The notes under the pieces: model-generated
Database searches by the model: none
The model's input: only the letters and a program-made list of their open reading frames with translations
What the model was told of the DNA's origin: nothing
Assembly: GCF_039724765.1 (NCBI RefSeq)
Contig: NZ_CP155729.1
Location: 4,349,501-4,413,500, forward strand
Reading direction: 5' to 3'
Origin: Sagittula stellata E-37
GTDB taxonomy: Bacteria; Pseudomonadota; Alphaproteobacteria; Rhodobacterales; Rhodobacteraceae
Length of the DNA stretch: 64,000 nt
Part shown: positions 54,191 through 63,321 of the stretch, in pieces
Layout of the letters: the number at the start of each line of letters is the position of its first letter
Position numbering within the stretch: position 1 is the stretch's first letter
Position numbers and translations under genes: made by a program

Positions 54191-55927
54191 ATGACCAACC
54201 GCAAGACCCCTGAACAGCTCCGCTCCGCCCGCTGGTTCGCACCCGACGACCTGCGGTCCATGGGCCACCGCTCCCGTGCGATGCAGATGGGCTGGGACGA
54301 CGAGGACTGGACCGGCAAGCCGGTGATCGCCGTCATCAACACCTGGTCCGACCTCTCGCCCTGCCACCACCACTTGCGCGACCGCGCGGAATTCGTGAAG
54401 CAGGGCGTCCTGCAGGCGGGCGGCCATCCGGTCGAGATGCCGGTGCACTCGTTCTCCGAACAGCTCCTGAAGCCGACATCCATGCTCTACCGCAACATGG
54501 GAGCACTGGAGGTCGAGGAAACCCTGCGCTCCCATCCCATCGACGGCGCGGTGCTGCTGGGCGGCTGCGACAAGTCCACCCCGGCGCTTGTGATGGGCGC
54601 GGTCAGCATGGGGCTTCCGTTCATCTTCATGCCCGCCGGCGCCATGCTGCGCGGCAACTACGCGGGGCAAAAGCTCGGTTCGGGCACGGACGTCTGGAAA
54701 TACTGGGACGAACGCCGCGCGGGCACCATCGGCAAGGAAGAGTGGATGGGCGTTCAGGGCGGCATCGCCCGCAGCTACGGCACCTGCATGACCATGGGCA
54801 CCGCATCGACCATGATGAGCATCGCCGACGGCTGGGGCCTGACCCTGCCCGGCGCGTCCTCGATCCCCGCGCCCGACGCCGGCCACAAGCGCATGGCCAA
54901 GTCCTGTGGGCGCCGCATCGTCGACATGGTGTGGGAAGACCTGACCCCCGACAAGATCATGACAGAGGCGAGCACGCGCAACGCCGTCACCGTCGCCATG
55001 GCCACCGGCTGCTCGACCAACGCGATCATCCACCTGATCGCCATGGCGCGGCGTGCGGGCGTTCCGCTGGGTCTCGACGACCTCGATGCCATCGGGCACA
55101 CCACCCCCGTCCTCGCCAACATCCGCCCTTCGGGCAAGGAATACCTGATGGAAGACTTCTTCTACGCAGGCGGCCTTCCGGCGCTGATGAAGGAACTGGG
55201 CAACAAGCTCGACCTGTCGGTGATGACCGTCTCGGGCAAGACGCTGGGCGAAACCATCGAGTCGGCGGTGAACTACAACGACGACGTGATCCGCCCGCTT
55301 TCCAATCCGCTGTATCACGAAGGTTCGCTGGCGGTGCTGCGCGGCAACCTCGCGCCCGACGGCGCGGTCATCAAGCCCGCCGCGATGGACCCGAAGTTCC
55401 AGACCCACAGCGGCCCCTGCATCGTCGCCGACAGCTACGCGGAGCTGAAGGAGATCATCAACGACGAGGACTACCCGATGACCCCGGATCACGTGCTGGT
55501 CCTCAGGAACGCAGGGCCGCAGGGCGGGCCGGGCATGCCGGAATGGGGCATGATCCCGATGCCGAAGGCGCTGCTGAAACAGGGCCACCGCGACATGGTC
55601 CGCCTGTCCGATGCGCGCATGTCCGGCACGTCTTACGGGGCCTGCGTCCTGCACGTCGCCCCCGAGGCCTTCATCGGCGGCCCGCTCGCGCTGATCCGCA
55701 CCGGGGACGTGATCGACATGGACATCCCCAACCGGCGCCTGAACGTCCAGGTCTCCGATGCGGAGATGGCGGAGCGCCGCGCCGCCTGGACCGCGCCGGA
55801 ACCGCGCTTCGAACGGGGATACGGGTACGTCTTCACCAAGCACGTCGAACAGGCAGACAAGGGCTGCGACTTCGACTTCCTCACCACGGAATTCGGCCGC
55901 CCCGTGCCGGAACCGGAAATCAACTGA
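54191..55927 (+). CDS. IlvD/Edd-family sugar-acid dehydratase (L-arabinonate dehydratase-like)
   Basis: A 578-residue iron-sulfur enzyme. The three cluster cysteines are in SDLSPCHHHLRDR, LLGGCDKSTPA and GTCMTMGTAS (quoted in part), and LSDARMSGTSYGACVLHVAPE is the C-terminal active-site segment (here LSDARMSGTSYG). The length and local sequence fit aldonate dehydratases such as L-arabinonate, D-xylonate or L-fuconate dehydratase rather than IlvD itself. It removes water from an aldonate to give a 2-keto-3-deoxy acid, the substrate of the DapA-family enzyme encoded downstream. D-fuconate or xylonate are alternatives. Confidence 0.87.
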   Translation: MTNRKTPEQLRSARWFAPDDLRSMGHRSRAMQMGWDDEDWTGKPVIAVINTWSDLSPCHHHLRDRAEFVKQGVLQAGGHPVEMPVHSFSEQLLKPTSMLYRNMGALEVEETLRSHPIDGAVLLGGCDKSTPALVMGAVSMGLPFIFMPAGAMLRGNYAGQKLGSGTDVWKYWDERRAGTIGKEEWMGVQGGIARSYGTCMTMGTASTMMSIADGWGLTLPGASSIPAPDAGHKRMAKSCGRRIVDMVWEDLTPDKIMTEASTRNAVTVAMATGCSTNAIIHLIAMARRAGVPLGLDDLDAIGHTTPVLANIRPSGKEYLMEDFFYAGGLPALMKELGNKLDLSVMTVSGKTLGETIESAVNYNDDVIRPLSNPLYHEGSLAVLRGNLAPDGAVIKPAAMDPKFQTHSGPCIVADSYAELKEIINDEDYPMTPDHVLVLRNAGPQGGPGMPEWGMIPMPKALLKQGHRDMVRLSDARMSGTSYGACVLHVAPEAFIGGPLALIRTGDVIDMDIPNRRLNVQVSDAEMAERRAAWTAPEPRFERGYGYVFTKHVEQADKGCDFDFLTTEFGRPVPEPEIN

Positions 55928-56371
55928 GTGGCGGCGGTGGCGACAGACGACCGGCCGGAGGGCACGCCCGACAAAGTGCTCTTCGGGGCGCTGGCGGCGT
56001 TTGCGCTTGCGGCGCTGGCGCTGCTCTATTCCGTGTTGCTGACCGGCCTGCTGGTGGACATGTTCACCGCCGACCGCCTCTCTCGCCGGGATCTGATGTT
56101 GTCTCCGCTCTACCTCGTGCTCTGTCCATCGATGGCGGGAATTGCGCTCTGGAACGCGGTGCACTTCATCCGCCTTCAGCGCACCCCCACGCGGCCTGCG
56201 CCGCGCGTCCTGCGCGACGGGCTCTGGCTGATCGTGGTGGTCTGGGTCGTTTTCACCGGCATCGCCATCGGTTTCGGCGCGCTCGAAGAGCCGGGCGTCC
56301 TGCCCTACCTCGCGGGCCCCGCCGCCCTGGCCCTGTTCTGCCTCCATGCGCTTCGGAAAGGGCAGGCATGA
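55928..56371 (+). CDS. Small polytopic membrane protein of unknown function
   Basis: A 147-residue protein with about four helices (VLFGALAAFALAALALLYSV, a LYLVLCPSMAGIALWNAVHF helix, WLIVVVWVVFTGIAIGFGAL and VLPYLAGPAALALFCLHAL). It starts at GTG directly after the dehydratase stop, so it is translationally coupled within the sugar-acid operon. No family is recognised. It may help transport or be a remnant accessory gene. Confidence 0.62.
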   Translation: MAAVATDDRPEGTPDKVLFGALAAFALAALALLYSVLLTGLLVDMFTADRLSRRDLMLSPLYLVLCPSMAGIALWNAVHFIRLQRTPTRPAPRVLRDGLWLIVVVWVVFTGIAIGFGALEEPGVLPYLAGPAALALFCLHALRKGQA

Positions 56372-56443
56372 TCCTCAACTGCCGCGCCGGGTGCATCCTG
56401 CGCGCCCATGCAACGACCGTCAAACGGCCCTACGGAGAACCAC

Positions 56444-57343
56444 ATGTCATCTGACCTGCACAAGAGCCTGACGGGCGTGTCCGGTATCCTCGTCACCCCC
56501 TTCGACGAGGCGGGTGAGATCGCGCCCGACCTGCAACGCCCCATCGTCGAGCGCGCCATAGAGGCGGGCGTGCATATCCTGACCGCCAACGGCAACACAG
56601 GCGAATTCTACGGGCTGACGCTGGAAGAGGCGCAGGCCATGGTCCATGCCGCCGGCCAGCACATCGACGACCGCGTGCCCATGGTCGCGGGCGTCGGACG
56701 CGGCATCCGGGACGCGCAGGCGCTGGCCGAAGCCTCGGGCCTGGCCGGGGCCTCCGCGTTGATGATCCACCAGCCGCCGGATCCCTTCGTGTCGCCCCGT
56801 GGCCTCGTCCGCTATGTCGAAGCCGTGCGTGAGGCGGGCGATGGCCTGCCCATCGTCCTCTACCTGCGCAACGACACCATCGGCACGGAGGCAATCCGCG
56901 CCATGTGCCTCGTGGAGGGCGTGATCGGCGTCAAATGGGCCACCCCCAACCCGATGAAGCTGAAGGCCGCCATCGCCGCCTGCCCGGACGACATCGTCTG
57001 GACCGGCGGCCTGGCGGAGGTCTGGGCGCCCACCTTCTACGCAGTGGGTGCGCGCGGCTTCACCTCCGGCCTGATCAACGTCTGGCCGGAACGTTCCGTG
57101 GCGATCAACACCGCGCTGGAAAACGGCGACTACGAAGAAGCCCGCGCCCTGATCGCCGGGATGCAGGTGTTCGAGGACATCCGCGCCGAGGAACAGGGCG
57201 GTGCCAATGTGCCCGGGGTGAAGGGCGCGCTCCAGATGATGGGTGAGGACTGCGGCGCTGCCCGTCCCCCTGCCGCCTGGCCGCTCTCCGACAGCCAGCG
57301 CCTGCGGCTGGAAACCTTCATGACCACCAATGGCCTGATCTGA
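56444..57343 (+). CDS. DapA-family lyase/dehydratase for 2-keto-3-deoxy sugar acids
   Basis: A 299-residue (beta/alpha)8 enzyme. VSGILVTPFDEAGEI and ANGNTGEFYGLT are the DHDPS-family opening; VLYLRNDTIGTEAI contains the expected tyrosine, and VIGVKWATPNP holds the Schiff-base lysine (about residue 163). Context favours L-2-keto-3-deoxyarabonate or 5-keto-4-deoxyglucarate dehydratase, which yield 2-oxoglutarate semialdehyde for the dehydrogenase at 59671. It is not dapA: the active-site context differs and the setting is catabolic. CGGAGAACC precedes ATG 56444. Confidence 0.87.
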   Translation: MSSDLHKSLTGVSGILVTPFDEAGEIAPDLQRPIVERAIEAGVHILTANGNTGEFYGLTLEEAQAMVHAAGQHIDDRVPMVAGVGRGIRDAQALAEASGLAGASALMIHQPPDPFVSPRGLVRYVEAVREAGDGLPIVLYLRNDTIGTEAIRAMCLVEGVIGVKWATPNPMKLKAAIAACPDDIVWTGGLAEVWAPTFYAVGARGFTSGLINVWPERSVAINTALENGDYEEARALIAGMQVFEDIRAEEQGGANVPGVKGALQMMGEDCGAARPPAAWPLSDSQRLRLETFMTTNGLI

Positions 57344-57355
57344 GGACCCCCAACC

Positions 57356-58081
57356 ATGACCGACCATCCGCTCAAACCCGAAACCAAGGCACAGCTCGAA
57401 CAGGTCTCCGTCGCGACATTGGCCACCGCGCTCTTCAAGCGCGGGCTGAAGAAACAGGTTTTGCAGGACGTGCGCCCGGTGGCGATGAAGGGGCGCAACA
57501 TGGTCGGCCCCGCCTTCACCCTGCGCTACATTCCCGCCCGCGAGGATCGCAACGGAATCGAGGTCTTCCGCAACCCCGACCACAAGCAGCGCGTCGCGGT
57601 GGAGACCTGCCCCGAGGGGCATGTCCTGGTGATGGACAGCCGGGGCGACGCTTCCATGGCCTCCGCCGGCGACATCCTCATCACCCGGCTGATGATGCGC
57701 GGTGCAGCAGGTGTCGTGACGGACGGCGGCTTTCGCGATGCGATGAACATCGCGGGGCTTGAGATGCCCGCCTACCACCAACGCCCCTCCTCGCCCACCA
57801 ACCTCACCAACAACGAGGCCGTCGAGATCGACGGCCCCATCGGCTGCGGCAACGTCGCGATCTTTCCCGGCGACATCATGGTCGGCGACGACGACAGCGT
57901 GATCGTCATCCCCGCCCACCTCGCCGACGAGATCGCAGCAGAGGCGACCGAGATGACCTCCTACGAGGACTTCGCCCTTGAACAGGTGAAGGCCGGAGCG
58001 ACCATCATCGGCCTCTACCCCTGCACGAAGGACGAGAACCGCCAGAAGTACGAGGACTGGCGGCAGAAGGCCGGACGATGA
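57356..58081 (+). CDS. RraA-family protein (HMG/CHA aldolase-like)
   Basis: A 241-residue protein. VATLATALFKRGLKKQV, GPAFTLRYIP, GDASMASAGDILITRLMMRGAAGVVTDGGFRDA (quoted by ends: GDASMASAGD and GVVTDGGFRD) and VGDDDSVIVIPAHLADEI match the RraA/HMG-aldolase fold, with the GGFRD arginine-aspartate pair used in metal and substrate binding. Members can be class II pyruvate aldolases or oxaloacetate decarboxylases. It recurs in sugar-acid clusters, but its step is unclear. Its ATG follows 12 bp after the DapA-like gene, and the UxaA gene overlaps its stop. Confidence 0.85.
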   Translation: MTDHPLKPETKAQLEQVSVATLATALFKRGLKKQVLQDVRPVAMKGRNMVGPAFTLRYIPAREDRNGIEVFRNPDHKQRVAVETCPEGHVLVMDSRGDASMASAGDILITRLMMRGAAGVVTDGGFRDAMNIAGLEMPAYHQRPSSPTNLTNNEAVEIDGPIGCGNVAIFPGDIMVGDDDSVIVIPAHLADEIAAEATEMTSYEDFALEQVKAGATIIGLYPCTKDENRQKYEDWRQKAGR

Positions 58082-59643
58082 CCGACGCAAGTCTGCATAC
58101 AGGCGCGGGCGCGCCGCAGAGGACCATGGCCGGAAAGCTGATCCACCTCGATCCGCAGGACAACACCGCCGTCGCGCGGGACAGTATCGCTGCGGGCACC
58201 GACCTGGGCCACGGGCTGGTGGCCTTGGCAGACGTGCCCGCGGGCCACAAGGTCGCCACCCGGCACATCGCCCGCGGCGGCCCCGTGGTGAAATACGCCA
58301 CGGTGATCGGCTTTGCGGGCGCAGACTGCCCGCCCGGCACCTATTTGCACACCCACAACGTGCTGATGGACGAGGTGCAGAAGGACTACCGCTTCGCGCA
58401 GGACTACCGCGCGCCCGACCTGCTGCCCGCGCAACAGCGCGCCACCTTCCTCGGCTACGCCCGGGCCGACGGGCGGGTCGGCACCCGCAACTACATCGGC
58501 GTCTTCATCACCGTGAACTGCGCCGCCACCGTCGCCCGCAAGGTCGCCGCCCACTTTGACGCGGACCGGCTGCAGGATTTTCCCAACGTCGACGGCGTCG
58601 TGCCCTTCATCCACCAGCAAGGCTGCGGCATGGAGGGCACCGGAGAGGCGATGGACCTCCTGCACCGCACGCTGGCGGGCTACATCCGCCATCCGAACAT
58701 TGCCGGCGCGCTCGTGCTGTCCCTCGGCTGCGAGCGCAACAACCTCGACCGCTTCTTCCGCGACACCGCGCTGGAAAGCGGCAAGATGCTGCACACCGTT
58801 CGGATGCAGGACGTGGGCGGCACCGCCGCCGCCATAGCCGAGGGCAAGGCCGCGATCCGGGCCATGCTGCCGGAAGCGAACGCTGCCACCCGCACGCCGC
58901 AATCCGCCGAACACATCACCGTCGGCCTGCAATGCGGCGGCTCCGACGGGTTCTCCGGCCTCTCCGCCAATCCGGCGCTTGGCCGCGCCGTGGACCTTCT
59001 GACCCGCAACGGCGGCACTGCGATCCTGTCGGAATTTCCCGAACTCTACGGCATCGAACACACCCTGACCGCACGCGCGAAGGACGAGGAGACGGGCCGC
59101 GCCATCCTCGACCGGATCCGGTGGTGGCTCGACTACACCGACGGCAAAGACGTGCAGATGCAGGGCGTCGTCGGCCCTGGAAACATGCAGGGCGGGCTGG
59201 CCAACGTCATCGAAAAGGCGCTCGGCGGCGCGAAGAAGGGCGGCTCAACCGGCATTCAGGCGGTCTACCGCTACGCGGAGCCGGTGACGGCGCGCGGGCT
59301 TGTCCTCATGGACACACCCGGTTACGACCCCGTCGCCGCCACCGGACAGCTCGCGGGCGGCGCCAACCTGATCGCCTTCACCACCGGGCGGGGGTCCTGC
59401 TTCGGGTCCTATCCCGCTCCGACGATCAAGCTGGCATCCAACACGCCGATGTACACGAAGATGCTCGGCGACATGGACATCAACTGCGGAACCGTGATTG
59501 ATGGCGCTACCACGCTCGACGCCCTGGGCGAGACGATATTTGCCCGTATCCTCGCCACCGCATCCGGCGAGGCCACGAAGAGCGAAGCCGCAGGCGTCGG
59601 CGCAGACGAATTTGCCCCGTGGCCGATCGGCGTGACCGGCTGA
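58078..59643 (+). CDS. UxaA-family dehydratase (altronate/galactarate dehydratase-like)
   Basis: A 521-residue full-length UxaA/GarD enzyme. An SAF domain (about 18-95; HLDPQDNTAVARDSIAAG) is followed by the main domain with GYARADGRVGTRNYIGVFI, HQQGCGMEGTGE, LSLGCERNN, VGLQCGGSDGFSGLSANPALG and GRGSCFGSYPAPTIKLASN; these cysteines and histidines bind the iron used for dehydration. It acts on altronate, galactarate or a similar acid. Both a UxaA and an IlvD/Edd enzyme in one operon imply two sugar-acid entry points. ATG 58078 overlaps the RraA stop. Confidence 0.88.
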   Translation: MTDASLHTGAGAPQRTMAGKLIHLDPQDNTAVARDSIAAGTDLGHGLVALADVPAGHKVATRHIARGGPVVKYATVIGFAGADCPPGTYLHTHNVLMDEVQKDYRFAQDYRAPDLLPAQQRATFLGYARADGRVGTRNYIGVFITVNCAATVARKVAAHFDADRLQDFPNVDGVVPFIHQQGCGMEGTGEAMDLLHRTLAGYIRHPNIAGALVLSLGCERNNLDRFFRDTALESGKMLHTVRMQDVGGTAAAIAEGKAAIRAMLPEANAATRTPQSAEHITVGLQCGGSDGFSGLSANPALGRAVDLLTRNGGTAILSEFPELYGIEHTLTARAKDEETGRAILDRIRWWLDYTDGKDVQMQGVVGPGNMQGGLANVIEKALGGAKKGGSTGIQAVYRYAEPVTARGLVLMDTPGYDPVAATGQLAGGANLIAFTTGRGSCFGSYPAPTIKLASNTPMYTKMLGDMDINCGTVIDGATTLDALGETIFARILATASGEATKSEAAGVGADEFAPWPIGVTG

Positions 59644-59670
59644 GGCACTAACCACAAAAGGGAGAGACAT

Positions 59671-61194
59671 ATGCCCAAGGACACATTCACCCCGCACGGC
59701 AAACACCTGATCGCCGGAGAATGGATCACATCCGACCAGACCTTCCGGTCCGAACCCGCGCACGGCCCGGCCCATGACTACGCCGTCGGCACGCCCGACC
59801 TGGTGGACCGCGCCTGCGAGGCGGCGGAAGAGGCGTTCTGGACCTACGGCTACACCTCGCGCGAGGAACGCGCCGCCTTCCTCAACGCCATCGCGGACGA
59901 GATCGAGGCACGCGCCGACCAGATCACCGAGATCGGCACGCAGGAAAGCGGCCTGCCCGAGGCGCGCCTTCAGGGCGAGCGCGGCCGCACCACCGGCCAG
60001 CTCCGCCTGTTTGCCACCCACATCCAGAAGGGCGACTACCTCGACCGTCGCCATGACGAGGCCCTGCCCGACCGCCAACCGCTGCCCCGCCCGGACCTGA
60101 AGATGGTGCAGCGCCCGATCGGCCCCGTGGCCGTTTTCGGCGCGTCGAACTTCCCGCTGGCCTTCTCCACCGCCGGTGGCGACACCGCCGCCGCTCTGGC
60201 CGCGGGCTGCCCGGTCGTGGTCAAGGGCCACTCCGCCCACCCCGGCACCGGCGAGATCGTGGCCGAAGCGATCCACGCCGCCATCCAGAAGACCGGCATG
60301 CCCGCCGGTGTCTTCTCGCTGATCCAGGGCGGCAAGCGCGACGTGGGCCAGTCCCTCGTGCAACACCCGCTGATCAAGGCCGTGGGCTTCACCGGGTCGC
60401 TGGGTGGCGGGCGCGCGCTCTTCGACCTCTGCGCCCAGCGTCCCGAACCGATCCCGTTCTTCGGTGAGCTCGGCTCCGTCAACCCGATGTTCCTGCTGCC
60501 CGAAGCCGCCAAGGCCCGTGGCGCGCAGATTGGCGAAGGCTGGGCCGGATCGCTGACCATGGGCGCGGGCCAGTTCTGCACCAACCCCGGCATCGCGGTG
60601 GTCGAGGCCGGCCCCGAGGGCGACGCCTTCGTGCAGGCCGCCGCCGAAGCGCTGAAGGGAGCCAGCAGCCAGTGCATGCTGACCGACGGCATCGCGCAGG
60701 CCTACAAGGACGGCAAGCAGCGCTTCGACGGTCGCAACGCCGTGCGCCCGGTTCTGGTGACCGACAGCGAGGGCCGCAACGCGCTGCCCAACCTCTACGA
60801 AACCGACGCCTCCGACTACCTGCAGGACCATGCACTGGGCGAGGAAGTCTTCGGCCCGCTCGGTCTTGTCGTGCGCGTCACCGGTCCCGACGAGATGGAG
60901 ACGCTGGCCAAGGGTTTCGAAGGCCAGCTTACCGCGACGCTGCACATGGACGACGGCGACACGGCACTCGGCAAGCGCCTGATGCCCGTGCTCGAACGCA
61001 AGGCGGGCCGCATCCTGGTGAACGGCTTCCCCACCGGGGTCGAAGTGGCCGACGCCATGGTCCACGGCGGCCCCTACCCCGCGTCGACCAACTTCGGCGC
61101 AACCTCTGTCGGTACGCTGTCCATTCGCCGCTTCCTGCGGCCGGTGTGCTACCAGAACATGCCCGATGCCTTGCTTCCTGGCGACCTCGGCTGA
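59671..61194 (+). CDS. 2,5-dioxovalerate (alpha-ketoglutaric semialdehyde) dehydrogenase
   Basis: A 507-residue aldehyde dehydrogenase. VAVFGASNFPLAFSTAGGD and VVVKGHSAHPGT form the NADP+ site, GFTGSLGGGRAL follows, the catalytic glutamate is in FGELGSVNP and the nucleophilic cysteine in GAGQFCTNPG (about residue 307). This matches the KGSADH group that finishes the non-phosphorylative pentose and hexarate pathways by producing 2-oxoglutarate. AAAGGGAGAGACAT is a strong ribosome binding site. It is the last gene of the operon and is followed by a terminator. Confidence 0.92.
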   Translation: MPKDTFTPHGKHLIAGEWITSDQTFRSEPAHGPAHDYAVGTPDLVDRACEAAEEAFWTYGYTSREERAAFLNAIADEIEARADQITEIGTQESGLPEARLQGERGRTTGQLRLFATHIQKGDYLDRRHDEALPDRQPLPRPDLKMVQRPIGPVAVFGASNFPLAFSTAGGDTAAALAAGCPVVVKGHSAHPGTGEIVAEAIHAAIQKTGMPAGVFSLIQGGKRDVGQSLVQHPLIKAVGFTGSLGGGRALFDLCAQRPEPIPFFGELGSVNPMFLLPEAAKARGAQIGEGWAGSLTMGAGQFCTNPGIAVVEAGPEGDAFVQAAAEALKGASSQCMLTDGIAQAYKDGKQRFDGRNAVRPVLVTDSEGRNALPNLYETDASDYLQDHALGEEVFGPLGLVVRVTGPDEMETLAKGFEGQLTATLHMDDGDTALGKRLMPVLERKAGRILVNGFPTGVEVADAMVHGGPYPASTNFGATSVGTLSIRRFLRPVCYQNMPDALLPGDLG

Positions 61195-61218
61195 GCCGGG
61201 CCACCACATCGAACGCCG

Positions 61219-61249
61219 AAGGGCCCCGGATCATGTCCGGGGCCCTTTT
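61219..61249 (+). terminator. Rho-independent terminator of the sugar-acid operon
   Basis: AAGGGCCCCGGA pairs with TCCGGGGCCCTT around a 5-base loop and is followed by TTC, 25 bases after the dehydrogenase stop. The flanking A and T runs make it usable in both directions, as suits the convergent gene beyond. Confidence 0.85.
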
Positions 61250-61532
61250 CACGTATGTCGTTCCGGACTTTGACCTTGCCGACCGTCCAGCGCACCTGCA
61301 CTGCGCCACCCCCGAAGGTCAGCCACGCGCAGGACGGGAACGCGCCGTTGCTTCCGCCTGAGACGCGACGGCGGTCGTTGCAACGACCTCGGCCTTTCGC
61401 GCTGTGCGACAATCGCGGCATCGAAACGTCGTGCCGAAGGAGGGACGGACCACGCCGTCGGGAAAAAACAACCCGAACACCGCCCGACAGCGGCTACGAT
61501 AACAACGGTCGAGGGGGCGGGCCGCTGCGGGT
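61250..61532. other. Intergenic region between convergent operons
   Basis: About 280 bases after the terminator. Short frames (to about 95 codons) on the plus strand are Arg/Pro-rich and have no ribosome binding site. No feature beyond the terminator was recognised. Confidence 0.45.
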
Positions 61533-62039
61533 TCAGCGGTAGGGCACGATCCTGTCCGCCGAAAGCGCATAGCCCACCTCCGCAAGCTGTGTCTTCGTGG
61601 AGGCGGTCCCGAACATGCCCGTCACAGTCACCGGCTCGTAGAGCCCGTCGTTTTCGTATGGCTTCTCTGTCGTCACCAGCACGAGCTGGTTCGCAGGCGG
61701 CGGCGGGACGTGGATGCAGGCCCCGACATAGGGCACCAGCATGAAGGCGGTGATGCCCGCTCCCTCGTAGTCCAGCGGGATGACAAAGCCCGAAAGCTCG
61801 ACCGTCTTGCCGTTGTACTCCGTCACGATACCGGTCGACATCGGCTGCTGCGAAGCCATGGAGGCCGCATCGTGCTCCACAAGGCCCTGAAGCGACGGCG
61901 GCAGCGCGGTCGACCCCTTGGGCATCAGATCGGCCCACTCAAGGGTGATGGCCTTCTCGGCACGGGCGGCATGCGGAAGGGCGACCGCACCCAGAGAGGC
62001 AAGCATCAGGCTTCGGCGGGACAGGGTGTTCTTTGTCAT
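61533..62039 (-). CDS. DUF3299 periplasmic protein of an ABC export operon
   Basis: A 168-residue exported protein. The signal MTKNTLSRRSLMLASLGAVA has a twin-arginine-like RR and ends at AARA. The mature part has LEWADLMPKG, VELSGFVIPLDYEGAGITAF and VPYVGACIHVPPPPANQLV, the DUF3299 core. In pseudomonads and vibrios DUF3299 genes lie with an FtsX-like permease and ATPase in zinc-starvation-induced operons, so a periplasmic metal-homeostasis role is possible. The last gene of the three here; start ATG 62039 follows CGGAGAC. Confidence 0.82.
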   Translation of the reverse strand: MTKNTLSRRSLMLASLGAVALPHAARAEKAITLEWADLMPKGSTALPPSLQGLVEHDAASMASQQPMSTGIVTEYNGKTVELSGFVIPLDYEGAGITAFMLVPYVGACIHVPPPPANQLVLVTTEKPYENDGLYEPVTVTGMFGTASTKTQLAEVGYALSADRIVPYR

Positions 62040-62070
62040 GAAAATGTCTCCGGGCTGCACGTGTCAGGGG

Positions 62071-63321
62071 TCAGTTGCGTACCGTCATACCGTCCGCCAA
62101 CGACAGGCGATAGGCGCGGAGGGCGGGGAACAGGCTGGCGAGGGCCGCCGCGACGATCACGACTGCGAGAACGGCGCCCTCTTGCGCAGTCGGTGCGGTG
62201 ATCGGCAGCCAGATCCCATAGGTTGCATCGATCCACGGCTGGCCAAGCGCCAGCCCCGCGTAGACCAGCGCCAGCCCCAGCAGGGCGCCCAGCGTCGCCA
62301 TCAGCACCGCTTCCAGAACCAGCAGACCAAGGATCGTCGCGGGACGCGCGCCCATGGCCCGCCAGATCGCCATCTCGCGGCGGCGTTCATTCAGCGACGA
62401 GAAGATCATCGCCATCATTCCCAACAGCGCCGTGACCACGACCATGACCGAAACCGCCAGCAGCGCGGTTTCCGCCAGTCCGACGATCTGCCACAACTCC
62501 TGCAGGGCGACGCCGGGCAGGATCGCCAGCAGTGGCTCCTCCGGGTATTCGTTGATCCAGCGTTGCAGGCCAAAGATCTGCAGGCGGCTTTTGACGCCGA
62601 CAAGCGCGGCGGTGATGGCGGTGGGTTGCAGGTCCATCTGGCGGATCGCCTCGACCGGGGTGGTTTGGCCGGGGATCTGCGCACCCGACTGCCAGTCGAC
62701 ATGGATCGCCTCGATCGCCTCCAGAGAGACGATCACCGTACGGTCCACCGGCGTCCCTGTCTTCTCGAGGATGCCGGCCACGCGGAACGGCTGGTCGTCA
62801 TGTTCGGTGAAGGAACGCAGCCCATGCGCCACGACGATGGGATCGCCCGTGTCATAGCCCAGCGTCGCTGCCACGTCGGCGCCGATCACCGCATCGTAAA
62901 GGTCATCCAACCCGTGACCGCTGTCGAACGCCAGCGCCCGGCCACCGCGATAGGCGTAGTGGTCGAAGAAGGCAGCGGTCGTGCCCATGACGCGAAACTG
63001 CTTGTGGCTGTCGCCGAGCGAAATCGGCACGATCCAGTCGACCTCGTCTCGGGCCGCAATGTCCTGGAAGCTTTCCCAGGTCACATTGTTGGTGGCATTG
63101 CCGATTCGGAAGACGGAGTAAAGCAGCAGTTGTACCGAGCCGGAGCGCGCACCGACGATCAGATCCGTGCCCGAAATCGTATCGGTAAAGCTTGCCCGCG
63201 CGCCGGTGCGCATCTTCTCGACGCCGAGGAACAGCGAAACCGAAAGGGCGATGGCCAGGACCGTCATGCCGACGGTCAGCGCCCGCGCCATCAGCGACCC
63301 CCATGCCAGACGCAGGATCAT
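62071..63321 (-). CDS. FtsX/MacB-like ABC transporter permease
   Basis: A 416-residue membrane protein with one N-terminal helix (ALTVGMTVLAIALSVSLFLG), a large periplasmic domain (about 45-270) and three C-terminal helices (LAVSVMVVVTALLGMMAMIFSS-type, with LNERRREMAIWRAMGARPATI as the coupling segment). This is the MacB/LolCE/FtsX topology. Such permeases do not form a channel but drive envelope processes by mechanotransmission. ATG 63321 overlaps the ATPase stop by 4 bp. Confidence 0.9.
   Translation of the reverse strand: MILRLAWGSLMARALTVGMTVLAIALSVSLFLGVEKMRTGARASFTDTISGTDLIVGARSGSVQLLLYSVFRIGNATNNVTWESFQDIAARDEVDWIVPISLGDSHKQFRVMGTTAAFFDHYAYRGGRALAFDSGHGLDDLYDAVIGADVAATLGYDTGDPIVVAHGLRSFTEHDDQPFRVAGILEKTGTPVDRTVIVSLEAIEAIHVDWQSGAQIPGQTTPVEAIRQMDLQPTAITAALVGVKSRLQIFGLQRWINEYPEEPLLAILPGVALQELWQIVGLAETALLAVSVMVVVTALLGMMAMIFSSLNERRREMAIWRAMGARPATILGLLVLEAVLMATLGALLGLALVYAGLALGQPWIDATYGIWLPITAPTAQEGAVLAVVIVAAALASLFPALRAYRLSLADGMTVRN

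Noticed and set aside
61461..61480. CGGG/CCCG stem with an A-rich loop near 61461-61478 as a second terminator
   Set aside because: The A/T run is in the loop rather than after the stem, so it does not have terminator form.
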